Below, piece by piece: positions 1 through 12,394 of a DNA stretch of 64,000 nt. The DNA is from Turbatrix aceti (Eukaryota; Nematoda; Chromadorea; Rhabditida; Panagrolaimidae): the NCBI GenBank assembly GCA_963969345.1, contig OZ017770.1:5155246-5219245 (forward strand), read 5' to 3'. Under the pieces are notes generated by a model. The model searched no databases. It was not told the DNA's origin and saw only the letters and a program-made list of their open reading frames with translations. Positions within the stretch are counted from its first letter, which is position 1, and every line of letters begins with the position of its first letter. Both the position numbers and the translations under genes were made by a program.

Positions 1-754
1 TTTTTTCTCAATGGCTAATCTCACAAATGACTAATGTCAGGTTCGGAAAAAGACAAATAATCTTTTATCAAATGTACGGTCTTCGAGTTTGCGAATTAAA
101 ATGTAAATATTTTGGCTACTTTCGCAAATCACGGATTTTTGTTCTTAGAAACGAAAAACAATTTGAATTCAGCTTGGTACATGTAATTGCAATTTAAACG
201 TTAATTTTAATTTTCCATTCATGTTTGACACACTTTTGAACGACATGTATTCTGTCTGGGGTTGGTTTTTTAAACCTATTTTTTTGAACTCAAAATTTTG
301 TTGCGTCACGGTGAAATCAGACAGAAGGGAAATGATGTCAAATTGCCATTGCTTTCGAGACATGATGCCATTTCAAAGTTATTTTTAATGTCCTTTTAGT
401 CTCGATTTTTGCGCAATATGCGGAAAAAACAAAAAAAATTGTTGGACAATGGACGCAAAAAATGCATTGTTGAAAATGACACCTACTTTCATTCCTACAG
501 TTTATTAAATAAAAAAAACGAGATTATAATATGCTATGCAATTGCAGCACAGGTGTTTTTTGTCCTGACTGTTTTATTTATGTATTTGTGTACATGCAAT
601 ACGAGATGGGTCTAATTTTATTTTCTATTTTTATTGTCCGTAGATTCTTGTTTTGCTGAATTTACTTTGTTGCCGAAAGTTGCAATTTGGATTTTCTGTT
701 GATAGTTTCTTGCAAAGTCAAATTTATTTGCATTTTTTAACGACTTTTTTTTAG
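1..754. other. Probable intron of the Ariadne gene
   Basis: AT-rich sequence ending in a strong acceptor (T tract then TTAG at 751-754). I found no other Ariadne-like exon here, and the short open frames on both strands are low-complexity. It is therefore best read as part of a long intron whose 5' exon lies outside the window. Confidence 0.6.
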
Positions 755-1300
755 ATTGGAAAACACATGGAAGCGAGTACTACGAATGCTCTCGGTATAA
801 GGAAAATCCGGCGATTGCCCAAGAGGCCAACTATTTGAAGGCACGGCGGGCTCTCGAAAAATACTTGCACTACTTTGAGCGCTTTGACAACCACAGCAAA
901 TCGCTGAAACTCGAAGAAGAAATGCGGAAAAAGATTGTCGAAAAAATTGAAGCCAAGGTGGAGAACCACGAAGGCACCTGGATCGACTGGCAGTACCTCC
1001 ACGACGCAGCTGCGCTACTGACTAAATGCCGATACACGTTACAGTACACTTATCCCTTTGCCTACTACCTCGAAAGCGGACAACGCCAAGAATTGGTAAG
1101 TCGCAATGATGAAATTTTCGGTCGATTCATAGCAATTTTTTTTTCAGTTTGAATATCAACAGGCGCAGCTCGAAAAAGAAATCGAAGAACTCTCCTGGAA
1201 AGTTGAGCGTGCGGAATCGACCGATCGTGCGGATTTGAAAAAGCAAATGCACGTTGCGGAATGCAAGAGAAGAACGCTGCTGCAAGATTTTTTGATGTGA
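755..1300 (+). CDS. ari-1: Ariadne-1 type RBR E3 ubiquitin ligase, C-terminal part (5' end outside window)
   Basis: RBR-type E3 ligase that passes ubiquitin through a RING2 cysteine and, in the ARIH1 family, works with neddylated cullins. Only the last two exons are here (755-1095 and 1148-1300, separated by a 52-base GT-AG intron). The first starts in the middle of an Asp codon after a T-rich acceptor. The translation opens with [15 protein letters not shown] and continues with [24 protein letters not shown] and FEYQQAQLE, the strongly conserved Ariadne domain that follows RING2 in ARIH1. It ends with [10 protein letters not shown] and a stop, close to the family C-terminus. RING1, IBR and RING2 must lie to the left of the window. 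The Ariadne domain is autoinhibitory in the family. The family call is secure; orthology to ARIH1 rather than ARIH2 rests on the close match of these motifs. Confidence 0.93.
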
Positions 1301-3843
1301 ATGTCAGACGTGTCACGTGATGTTAAACCCCGTTTCTTCCAGAGAAAAGCGGTTCTTAAAAAATTTGAATGAAGTTTTTTTGAAAATCTGTGGACATCGA
1401 TGAGAACGAGAACTTTCTTTGTAAATCGAGCGCTACGACATGTGACCAATTTTGTTGATTTACGATCGCAGCTAAAATGCAAAATTTGTCAGGCATCGTA
1501 AACGTGCATGTCGAGACTTTGAAATTCACCGGCAAGCCTAAGCGCCGACTGACTGTCTGCACCGGACTTCTAAAAACCTGAGAACAATCCAGCATGTTTA
1601 TTCATAACAAGAATAACTTTCTGTCTATCTTATCGTAGACACAAACCAATTCTTGTTTTTTTCAAAAGACAGACAACCAATATACCTCAGAGCCAAGTTT
1701 CTGTTAACTCTCGATTTTATTCTAAATTTTAAAACATTTTCTTGTATTGAAATTTTTGTTGTAACGTATATACGGACTGCGTCTGACCGAGAGCGTACAA
1801 AATCATAAAGTGCATTTATTAGCTTTAAAATAATATCAATTCTTAGCATACGTTGGCATTTTATGCAACGCTGAGCAATATTTATTTGGTCAGATGCTAA
1901 TTTTTTCTCTTCTAAGCCAAGTGTACATCACACCTTTTATATATAACTTTCACACGTATTTATGTGTATGCCCTGAAGAAAATGCTTAGTTAGTGCCATT
2001 GAATCATGAATCAAGCGGTTTCTTAATGGAAAATAGTCGACTCTTGGCGTTGTTTTGTTCCGAAATACTTGAAGGTAAGCTTTCGTGGCGAGCCTACAAC
2101 TGTCTTCGTTAGCTAGAATTTTTTCATTAACGCCCCATTGTTGTCTTTCGCTTGGTATCCCTACTATTGAATTTTACCCAGTTTACGTATTTGCTTTTTG
2201 GGGACGATTTCGAATTAAAAAAAACGACTTCTTTTATGGTCCTTTCAGAGGTCTTTTGTACCAGTTCCTCTCTTCAATAAACTCGATTTTTTACACTATG
2301 CCCCCTTTTTACTTTATACCACAGGAAAAACCAAGGTTAGAGAATATGTAATTGTCGTGCCAACAGAATGTATGTATTTAGTTTTTATGCTAATGTCTGG
2401 AAACGATATTGAGACGCACAACAGACAGTAATAAAGGCAGTTATTTACAATGCTTTTATTTGATGTTTGCACTCTCACTCTCCGACTATCAATCGTTGGC
2501 AATTAAACAGAATAACCAAAAATGGAAGCTCATCACAAGAAGAAATTTAGAAATGGAAGAAATTCAAATGTTTCTCTTTTGTTAAATTGTTTCTTAGTAC
2601 ATGAATAAGGATATATACATATTCTTCAGTCGCTGGATGGGACGCGTGTAGTTCCGGTATAAAGCTTACACTCATTTTTTCTAACCTTCTTTAAAAAACA
2701 AAACAATAATCCGCGTTTTTAAAACATGGCTGGATAAAAAACCATTGGCATTTTTGTATCAAATGTTGACATAAAAAAATTGCCTACACGCATGTATGCT
2801 TTTCACGCTTTCTTTAATAACTTTTCCGTGGCACTTCGCGCACAATTGAACAGAATTGTGCTTCCTGAAGACTACTGAAAGCAGTAACTTGAGTATTTTC
2901 CAAACCTGAGCCCCTGACACTCGGCTCTGGCTGGGCTGGCCTTTGGGAACACAACATATGAATTTATTTGTTTTTTTTTCCAGAAAATTCATTTTTTCTT
3001 ATGACGTTTTTCGATGACAAAATAATTTTTTATTTTATTCAGCGCGTGTTCGTGTTGATTATTTTTTCGCACATGATATGTCACAAAATAGTAATTAAAA
3101 AATATTTGACCTCATCTTGCACCTTTATTTAAAAACTTCTTTTTTTTGAAAAGCATATTTGCCACACGTGGCTCCGAATTTGTTTTTGAGATACTTCAAG
3201 ACAAGTTTTAAAAACACATTTTGTCTTCTGTTTGCGTTATTTAGTTTATGCCAAGTATTGCATTATCAGTCCTTGCAGCCTTCTCCTTTTTCTGCTTTTT
3301 GTATGGCATTTTAATACTACGCCCCGGTCACTAAGTTAAATTTTTATGAACTAGTTTCTTTATGGCTATGTTTTTTCGGATACACCCAGAACAATAAAAT
3401 GCCGCATGTTTTTTAATTTGTCAATGTCTTGCAAATGTGGTACAATTTTTTTTATTTTTTAGGACGTTTTGAGTTGTATCATTTGTTAACGTGTCGGTTG
3501 TATTTGACTTTGACACGGTCGGAACAAGGGCGTTTCATAAATGTTTAGCATTCTGCTTTGACTTTAATTATATTCTTTTCAATTTTTTTATTTTGCACAT
3601 TGCTTTCGTGTTCGTGTTCGTGTTCTTATCTTAGCACTGAGTTATACTTTACCAAACGTTTTAAATTATACGTTGTGGTATGGTGGATAAACTGGGTTCG
3701 AGAAATCTAATTGGCGATGTGTTATGGTGGTAACAGTGCTTCTGATTCCGCAACTTGAAACCCCATGTTTGCAGAATTGAATTGCTCATCCTTTCGATAG
3801 ACCGAAGGTCGGATGATGGCATAGTTGTATTTGCAACTCTAAA
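1301..3843. other. Intergenic region between the Ariadne and FRMPD-like genes
   Basis: About 2.5 kb of AT-rich sequence without a convincing gene. It holds the Ariadne 3' UTR and the upstream region of the scaffold gene. A GTGTTC-type microsatellite lies near 3607-3630. A splice acceptor (tttgcag) at about 3770-3776, 67 bases before the scaffold ATG, suggests a non-coding upstream exon or a spliced-leader site. Confidence 0.5.
3607..3630. repeat. Short GTGTTC microsatellite
   Basis: About four tandem copies of a TCGTGT hexamer can be read directly in the intergenic region upstream of the FRMPD-like gene. No function is implied. Confidence 0.7.
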
Positions 3844-6800
3844 ATGTCTAACTCCGAGCCCGTCGAGGAGCAGGCCTCTGACGAAAAAAAGGAGCCAGAG
3901 ACGGCGGAATCAGAGCCATCAACTTCCGCTACTCCAGTCATCGATTTGTACCACGATGGCACTTCCACCGATCTTCCCGACGACTGCGATCTCTGCATCC
4001 TCTCAGATCAGAGGATTTTTTATCTCTAGTATGTTTATATTTTTCATTTACGCTGTATTACTAAAAAAAGGGGTCTTGCAGTCATCCGACCAAAGAGTCT
4101 TTCTGGGAACCTCCCCGCGTGTCATGGAAATGCCAATTTGGGCTGCCTTATGGCTGGGAAGAGGCAATCGATGCCTTTGGTACCCAATACTTTATAAAGT
4201 AAGTTACTCAAATTCCCGGACTCCGGTTGCATGCAAACACCATAAAAATGTTGTTTTAGTCATTTGGACAAGACGACTACTTACAAGGATCCAAGACAGG
4301 GATTTTCAAGTAGTGACGACAACTCCAAAGATCTCCCAGAATTGGAATTTGAAATGCCACCCCAGCGAACATACGAGATACTTCGCCATCCGGAAATCGG
4401 ATTTGGATTTGTTGCGGCGTCCCAGCATCCTGTTGTTGTGCAGTTTGTGACACCTGGTAAAGCTTAGTCGACAGGCGAAGGGGAATTGCAAATACTTTTT
4501 CAGGAGGGCCTAGTGATGGAAAACTCATGGCAAATGATCAAATCATAAAAGTAAACGGTATCGATGTTACGGTACGCTGCAAAGACGAGGTAGTGAACAT
4601 TATAAGGAGTTCTGCTTCTCCGCTTTGTCTCACGGTAGCGCAATTGCCGAGACGAAAAAAGGTCAACAAAAAGCGAAAATGCCGTGTTAGATTTGAAGAG
4701 CAAGTTGCCATTACCACTTGTGATAGAGTGGGTTCATTTTTTTTTCAAGTCTATCTGAAGAACGACGTGTCCTTTTACAGAATCCACACGATACCCTGCC
4801 TTCAATACCCAATGTCCTCCGTGTATTTCTCGAAAACGGGCAGACAAAATCGTTCAAATATGACGAGTCTACTAAAGTACAGGTTCGAACTTTGGTGCCC
4901 ATTTACCCGGACCAAAACGAGGAACGTTTTCCAGGATGTTCTTTCCAGTTTGACTGAAAAATTGCAAGTCAGGAATCCGCAGCGATTTGTTTTAGCTTCC
5001 GAGCAATTAATTAGCAGCCGCACTCCCAAATTAAGTTTGTTGAATCCAGACCAATTATTGAGCAAAGTAAACTTTAAAAAAAAGCTTTCCGAGTATGTAC
5101 AAAATTACACCGTTGTTAGATAGCATCATCGCCCATCGCGCAACTGACGCGATGCCGTTTTCGAATCACCTTCCTTCCTTCTGATCTGCGAGAATTTTCA
5201 CACGAAGATCCCAATGCATTCAACTATCTGTACGAACAATGTGTCAACGACGTCGTCGCCGGTCGATACGCGTGCGAAATGCGTTATGAAGCCTGCGTCC
5301 GCATGGCCGCGTTACATTTACGTCAAGTGGCAGTTGATACAAACAGCTTGAAGCAAAACGGCAGAACTAGTGTCACTCAAATGGAGTAGGCTTGCTTACA
5401 TTGAGTTGTTAGTGTCAATCAAAAGATTTTTTTAATTACAGAAGGGAATATGGCTTGGCAACATTTTTACCTACTATACTACTCGAAAACGTCAAGAAAA
5501 AGGATCTCAAAAAACATCTGCGATATTATATGCGCAAGGATGATGAGGAATGCGGACAGAAGCCGCCTTGTTTGCACTCTGCGACCTCAAATTCCTGCTC
5601 GCCAATGAAAAAGTGCTCTGTGAGCGACGAACTGCCATGTAAGTGCGTTTTTCAGTTTTAATAAGCATGCCAAAATGCACTTCAGCATTTTCAACTTGTT
5701 TTTTCAATAATGAAACAGTGGACGGTAATACCAACATCAGATTGAGATATCTGCAGATTGCAAGTCATTTGCCGTCTTTTGGTGGCCGGTGTTTTTCGGT
5801 TACGTTTAAACAGACACTCGTAGACATGCTCATGCAGGTCAGTGACCCTTGGTTAAAAAATTTGATGACTTTTGGTTACTCTAGGTCGACTGCACTCAGG
5901 GTTTACTTGTACGGCACCCAGGGAAAATTTCACAACCAGCTATATCAATTGATTACGAGCTAATTGATTATCTGAGCGTAGCCACGGAATCAGATGTCCT
6001 GCGCTCCATTACGGTACGCCTTAGAAATACGGTACAACACGGGCTAGAATTTTTGATCGACAAAGATGACATCAACGATTTAATTCTTTACATATCAGGA
6101 TACTGCTGGGTTATACATCAACGGGAAATTGCGGTCAAGTACAATGAAAATCCAGCAAGCTGCAGTGTTTCAGGTTTATTTAATTTTTAATATTTCGCAT
6201 TGAAAATCTTAGATTTAGCTCCGTCGTATCATGGATCACATTTTGTATACCCCGCTGGCTGGAACTATTCATGTGAAGCCCCTCTGGGTATTGAAAAATT
6301 AGCAAACTTTACGTTTGATCCCCCGTCCTACACCCAAGCTATAGGAGCTACAACCATGATGCATGAATTAGACAAGGTGGTGACAAATGGTGAGAACGTG
6401 TTGGCGCAGTCGGCAACCAACCCTGCGCTAGCTCGGTAGGTTATTCTTGAACTCCAGAGCCCTAATAAATTACCCAGTTTCAGTGACGCCTGTGTTAACA
6501 CCTCGGAACAGGTAGTTTCGCCTGTAGTAAATTATTCCCCTGTCAATACAATTAATTTTCAGTCAATAAGCAGTTTGCTTCCAACAAAATCAAGGATTCA
6601 TCATCTCACGGAGAGCATACTTCATCGTTCACAGTCCCCTCGTTTTAGAGATTCAATTCGGGTTTATAAGACACGGTTGGCATTTGAGACTTTCCGGAGT
6701 ATAAAAAAATAGTCTTTTAGCCATTCGGTCCCCAGTGGGGCAGCCAAATGTTCGCCCAAATGTCATCGACGACTGTCTTCGTCCAGCGATACAGATTGCA

Positions 6801-9800
6801 GCCAATCTCCGATAATAACACATCGGACGAAGGAAAACCGTGCCAAACATCATCATTCGGGGGAAACGCTCACGGAAGTTCAACGAATTCGGCCTCGCTT
6901 TTTGACGACCAATAGTCTATCGAACGCCGCAATCAGTTTGCACACAATGTCTTTCGGCTTAAAGTCACCTGACAGGTTCCAAGCTTTAACAATTTTGCAT
7001 ACAGAAAATACTCAGAATCACGAGACCTGCAGCGTACGTATTTTGTTTATGTTTTGAAAAATTTTTGTTGTTAAAAAAACTCAAATTGTTCGGGCACGTT
7101 CAAAGGCTTTTAAGCCGTTTATTTTGTGCTCTGTTTACGTTTTATTTTGTGCGAAATAACTCGGCACTGCTTTGTTCGCTCATATTGTAAAAAATGGGCA
7201 GATGTTAACTCTTATAATAGTAGGATGTTTTTACAAAGACACAATTTTAATTTTACGGTATTTATATTCGATAAAATCCAAATTTTACGCTGATAACGGT
7301 TTGGCGGGCCATTAGGTCCGGAGCCATTGATTTGAAAAAGATAATGCACGCTTTATCATAATTGTCAAAATTGTCAATGGCGAAAGCGCGATAGAGGGAG
7401 GAGGCGGCGCGCAGGGTCAAGTGGGTGAGTGTGAGCGAGCGAGCGATAGCGCGCGGACGATTGCGTAAGACAAAAAAATGATTCTGTTAAATTAATTTTA
7501 AAAATGTTGAAAAAAATATTTTTGAATTCCTCGGAAATAGGCAATCATAATGATGGGTCATTTGACGATCAAAAATCAAAAATGAACAAATTTGAATTTT
7601 TGGTTTACAAAAAAATAATTTGTGCCAGTAACTGGGGTAGGGGCAAATGTGATATCAATAGCATTGCCATTTTTTGTTGAAGATGAAAAACATTTTTTCA
7701 ACATTTTAAAAATTAATTTGAATAATTCAATTTTTTGATCTCTCAGAAAATGAAATCCATGGTGTGGGGGCGGACCAGACAGCGGGTGCAGAGACGGACG
7801 GCGCCGCACATGCCATCAGTCGAGAGAACCGCAACGGCGGTGACAGTGGGCGATTGGGTGATGGCGAAAGATGGCAAAACAAGTGATTGTTGTTATTAAT
7901 TTTGATTCATGTAATCATAATTTTATGATTTTTGTTAAATTGCTATTTTTCCTGGCCCCCAGTGTTAGTGTTAGTACATATTCTTTGAATATTTTTTTGT
8001 GTTTGGTTTTATGCATTGAAACGGGTCAATAAGCGATTGCAGCGGGCGAGGATTTATTAGGCGGTGACGAAAGATGCGCGATATTGAAAAGCAACATTAT
8101 TACTTATATTTTACAAAAGCGTAAAACAAATTACATGGGGCCCCAAAGGGGCCCCCATTATATTTATGTATTCGATATTTGAAAGCGGGTCAAAAAACGA
8201 TTATATGTATTTGATTTGATTTCGATAATATGCAAATCGTCGGTTATTCTAAAAGATAATAACAAAAAATAATTCTTATCGGTAAAGTTATGATCGGCAA
8301 AAGATAAACGTAAAACGGGCAAAAATAAAATAAATAAAAAAACGATAGACGATCCTTTTCGATTTTGCGATCCTTCTGATCCTTCATTGATGCCTTTACC
8401 TTGCCTTGCCTTGCCTTCCCCTTCCTTCCCTTCCCCTTCCTGGGGCCCCCGGAGGGGGCCCCCCCTTTAGCCTTGTATGCATTATTAAAAGAGTCTTTTT
8501 TAGAAAGAGCAGATTGACAAGCTTCTTGACTTGTTTCCTGATTGTGTCTGCACTGACCCAGACATAATTGATCTTACTTCGAAGTCTGCCGACGACATTC
8601 GGAACGTCAATCAAGATTGTAAGTTGTATGTTTCATACTGTTGCAGTGCGCCTCATTCGGAGAATAAAGGGTTTGTCGATATCTCCCTTGAGTCGCTTTT
8701 GCGTTTTTTATTTTGGGTTGAAAGTTTTAAAAAGGAATATTGGGATGTTGGGATGTCCGCTCTCAGTAAACAAGGGTTTTCAATAAAGTGCAGAATTGCA
8801 TGCGTCATGTCTTGTTTTTTTCTACTTTTTGATAAAACATTTCTCGTCATCTATCATTTTGTATAAATCATATTGCCCTACAAATATGGAGTGGGATTTG
8901 GAATGAGTTCGGGTAAATTCTTATTCATTGTTTCCTCGCAGAGTAGTGAGCCTTATTGCTGGCAACTAACTAATGCCTTCCTTTTTGCCCCTTCCTAAAT
9001 CCCTGAGTTTACAAAAGTCAACAACATTTTCAGCACGAAAACAAGTCCGCTTCATCTTCGGCACTGATGATCAAACTCTCTTAAATACGAGTGTTTTGGA
9101 CACCGACAGACCAAATTTAAAGGTAATTAGAAACAAGGACAACAACGGCATTGGCTCCGCCTCGTTGGTACACCGCAACACTGGTTTTTTTAAGAAAACG
9201 CCGGTTCAGTCATCGTCAAAGCCACTTCAAGCTTTTCCTTTGAGTAAGACATTCCCGATGGCAAGCAAAGATTCGGAATTCGGTGAGGACTTTGTCCCCA
9301 AAGATTACGCCAAGGCTCATCCGGTAGGTCTTGTACTATCTCGTAATTGCATTACAATAATTTTTCTTTTTAGGATATTGCTAAAGAAAGCTTCCAAAAA
9401 CCCCATGTCAGGCGAATGTCGCTAAAAGAATTCACCGGACTCGAAAATCCATATGCTAACATGTAGGTGACAATTCGCATGGCAGCATAACAATTTTACG
9501 AGATTTAAGGTCCCTTGGAATGACCCTGGTCGGCCGACTACAGCGGTGCACTATTTCGGGACATCACGGCGAAAATCTGCTCAACAAATTTGCAAACCGG
9601 CGACGGTCTTCGTCCGGGCTCAACAGAAGTCGACTCTGCGACGTATGCCATGCTTTTGACGAAACAGTACCTCACAGCAATGACGCGATCTATAAGCGCT
9701 CGTTTTCGAGTGGTCCTCACCGCTCAATAGCCGAGCCATTGGATTTCAAACTTCTTGAAGAGAGGTAATTTTGTGTGACATGTTTTCATCCAATTTGGGT

Positions 9801-10410
9801 GTTTTTCGGCAACTCTATTAGGTTTTTTTGGTCATACTTGTTTACCAGAATAGCAGAGCTTTGTAAACAATTACCCATCTTACTTTTTAGATTGGAAAGC
9901 TTGCGCAAAAAAATCGTGGAAGCAATGAGCAATTTACCCAACGAAAGTCCACGTCGGCGAAACACTCTAGACAGCGAGAAGACAGAAATGATGGACGCGC
10001 TCAGCAATCTCGCATATCGGTATAGTTTTTTCTCGTACCTGTTTAAAGGTCGCTATCGTCGTTTAACGATTATCATTTTCAGTTGTAAAAATATGGTACG
10101 CGCGACAACACAGCTCGATATGTCGGAGGAAGAGTGGCGTGGTATAGTGCTTGATGCTGTTGATTCCGCAGCTGAAGTCTCTCACATCACAGAACAAGTA
10201 ATCAAGAAAAGCAATTCTGTTTACGAAGCGCAATTGCTTAAGTCCAAAGTGGATCAAATGCTGCAAGCTCTTATCGACACCGTTCACGATTGCGAAAAGG
10301 CTCACGCGGCTTCTCAGCCGTACGGAAAAGACGCAAACAGGCTCATAAAAAACAGCACTACTTTGGCGGCTACCTTGAATCAACTTTTACAATCCGTTCA
10401 AACCATTTAA
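3844..10410 (+). CDS. WW-PDZ-FERM scaffold protein, FRMPD4/Preso-like
   Basis: Multi-exon scaffold of about 1,250 residues. The start at 3844 follows an acceptor 67 bases upstream. Exon 1 (3844-4028) encodes an acidic leader. Exons 2-3 encode a WW domain at about residues 83-115 (LPYGWEEA ... YFIN ... YKDPR, joined across the intron 4199-4259). A PDZ domain follows at about 135-215 (GFGFVAAS, VTPGGPSDGKL, DQIIKVNG), then a FERM domain at about 240-560 (IPNVLRVFLENGQTKSF, EREYGLATFLP, DGNTNIRLRYLQ, FGGRCFSVTFK). Order and wording match vertebrate FRMPD4, which links receptors and PSD-95-type proteins at the membrane. The middle is Ser/Thr-rich and probably disordered. After a 1.47 kb intron (about 7035-8500), the C-terminal exons (9032-9323, about 9374-9462, 9510-9764, 9892-10019, 10083-10410) end in a helical region (MSEEEWRGIVLDAVDSAAEV) resembling a focal-adhesion-targeting type bundle. 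The join near 6690-6720 is the least certain. Confidence 0.85.
7469..7740. repeat. Foldback inverted repeat (MITE-like)
   Basis: Two arms of about 50 bases, roughly 7469-7518 and 7690-7740, are imperfect reverse complements. The left arm reads GACAAAAAAATGATTCTG then AATTTTAAAAATGTTG. The right arm reads TTCAACATTTTAAAAATTAA and ends TTTTTTGATC. They enclose about 170 bases. This is the form of a non-autonomous foldback or MITE element, but no target-site duplication was confirmed. Confidence 0.55.
8137..8156. repeat. G/C palindrome
   Basis: GGGGCCCC, then AAA, then GGGGCCCCC: each half is self-complementary and the halves pair with each other. It is striking in this AT-rich intron. A second, related palindrome lies 300 bases downstream. 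Confidence 0.8.
8396..8466. repeat. CCTTG/CCTTCC tandem tract followed by a G/C palindrome
   Basis: Three or four CCTTG units run into CTTCC-type pyrimidine repeats (about 8398-8440). These are followed directly by GGGGCCCCC-GGA-GGGGGCCCC at 8442-8463, which can form a stem of about 9 base pairs. It lies just upstream of the acceptor at 8499. Confidence 0.8.
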
Positions 10411-12394
10411 CATTTGCCAGTTATGACATTCCAAAAACGACGTACATACTTATACTTGCGCATTGAGTAAACGATTTTGCCGTTAAATAGTTGTCTATAC
10501 GTCAACACCTGTACGACGTGGTACATTGCAACAAAGAACATAATTATGTGACGCTCTGTGAGGAAATGAGCTGTAAATAAAACCAGCACGCACGAGTCAG
10601 TATGGGTTTTTGATAACATGACAAAAATCAATTTTTATTAATGTACTCGGGTTACGCGATTCGTATCAATCCAAACTCTGAGTTTCCTTCGCGTGTCGGT
10701 TGGGGAAGAGCATTAGGCGATCACTTGATTTTTGTTTGTTGATCATTCCACGTGGCGTTGTCTTCAACGTGCCCGGTTATGCACATACTACGTCAATTTC
10801 CTCATGTCAGCGTGGAAAAGAAAACAATATTTATTTCCCCAGAGATCATCGCCTTTTAGTTTTCTGAATTTAAGATTTTTTAGCGGCATGAGTCTAAAGG
10901 CTGCTGAAATGATGCGTGCATCAATTAAGTACTAACCCCTAATTTTGAGATAAAGCGCGATGTGAGAATGTATACAATAATGTTGTCCGCTACGACACGA
11001 TAACGTTATTTGTTGTTCACTTATACGTTGCGTTAGCCAAGTGAGTTAGCAACTGGCACTTGCTGCCTTAATTGCAAAACATTTGTTTGTTAGGAGCCAG
11101 GTAGTGTTTAAGTATTGTTATTATGCGTTAATACGATACTGTATAAGTAATGCATCACGTCGGTTCTGTTATCTATAAGAGAAGACCCGAGCACACGCAA
11201 GCCATTCGTCTTCGTTCCATCTTCTGTGGGTTGACCAAGAATGTGGTTCAAATCGATTGTCTGATACATTCATAAAAAAGATCATAATGGCTGATACGTC
11301 GGTCGGTAGGTGGCATGTTCAGTGTAATGCGTCATAGTAGTGATGTTGTCGATTAGCTTGTCCAATATCTTCTCTGTGTAAGAAAGAGACGCGTTATGTT
11401 GTGCGCTGCACGCAGAGCAGAGTGCAACGCTTTTGCTATTGTATTTGTAGTCAATCAAATCATTTTTTAATTTTTCATCGCTGTGTTAAACACGCATGTA
11501 TACCGTTAGTAGCTCTAAAACACATGCGCCATTATCACTATCATGCTCATGCGTTAGCAGTTTGTCAGTCACGGATTTGATCAAGGAAAGAATACTGACT
11601 GATGGCTGATGAAAAACGACCCTTACTCTAGCAGCAGACAGACAGGAGTACGTAGGGGAGAAGAGAAGAAAAAAAAGCGATCCAATACTGCTGGGGAAAG
11701 TCGCACCCGGGTAAGAGTGTAAGTCCTGGAAGCGCCACGTGACTTGTGCGAAGTTTTTTTCTGGTTTTTGATATAAAGAAAATATGAATGTTTGAAAAAT
11801 TTACCCCCATCGTTGCTCGCTTGTTCGCATCGTGTTGTCTCTTTTCTCTATCAGAATAAACGCGTATTTTCATACTAATCGATTTCGTGTGTGGCTTTAG
11901 TGCTCCTGGCAAAAAAAAAATTTATTGAAGCACATTCGAGTTCCTGGCAAAAAAACGTGTGTTTGTTTCTTACCGAAAACAATGATATTTGTTTGGTCGT
12001 CCAATTTTGTTTCCTTTTGTATACACTCCGTGAGCGTACGTTGAATTTGTTAAATTTCTGCGGTGGCAACGGCGTTTTTTTCACATCCGGCGAGTCAATT
12101 CTGCCAAGCATCATTGCTTTTTACATAGTGTGTACATTTTTTACTTCATGACGTGCATGTTGTGAATTTCTTTTTTTTGTTTAAAGATTCTCTCATAACG
12201 AAGTGTTGCGTAGAGAAGCGTGATTTTTAATTTATGTATATTTCACGATTAGTTTACACACAACCGATATACTTATATCACTTCATAAAATCTTGTTTAT
12301 TACCATGTTGCGAATTGCGATTTTATTTTACGCGTTTTTTGTTGAACGAGTAGACACATTTTTGACAATAAATAATTCTTAATTTTATAGCAAA
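10411..12394. other. Intergenic region upstream of mml-1
   Basis: About 2 kb with no supported gene. It contains the 3' UTR of the scaffold gene (AATAAA-like motifs near 10575-10640) and the likely promoter of mml-1. The open frames here are short and have no recognisable protein character. Confidence 0.5.

Larger units (their letters stand above)
7035..8499 (+). other. Large repeat-bearing intron of the FRMPD-like gene
   Basis: A donor GTACGT after the exon ending at about 7034 and an acceptor TTTTTTAG at about 8499 bound an intron 20-30 times longer than its neighbours. It contains a foldback inverted repeat, GC-rich GAGCGAGCGAGCG-like tracts, two G/C palindromes and a CCTTG tract, all listed separately. 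This composition differs from the rest of the gene and suggests inserted repetitive DNA. Confidence 0.65.

Noticed and set aside
2026..2074. A possible 5' coding exon (MENSRLLALFCSEILE followed by a GTAAGC donor) for the FRMPD-like gene
   Set aside because: Joining to the acceptor near 3776 gives a stop after a few codons, so it cannot be a coding first exon by that join; it may be UTR or chance.
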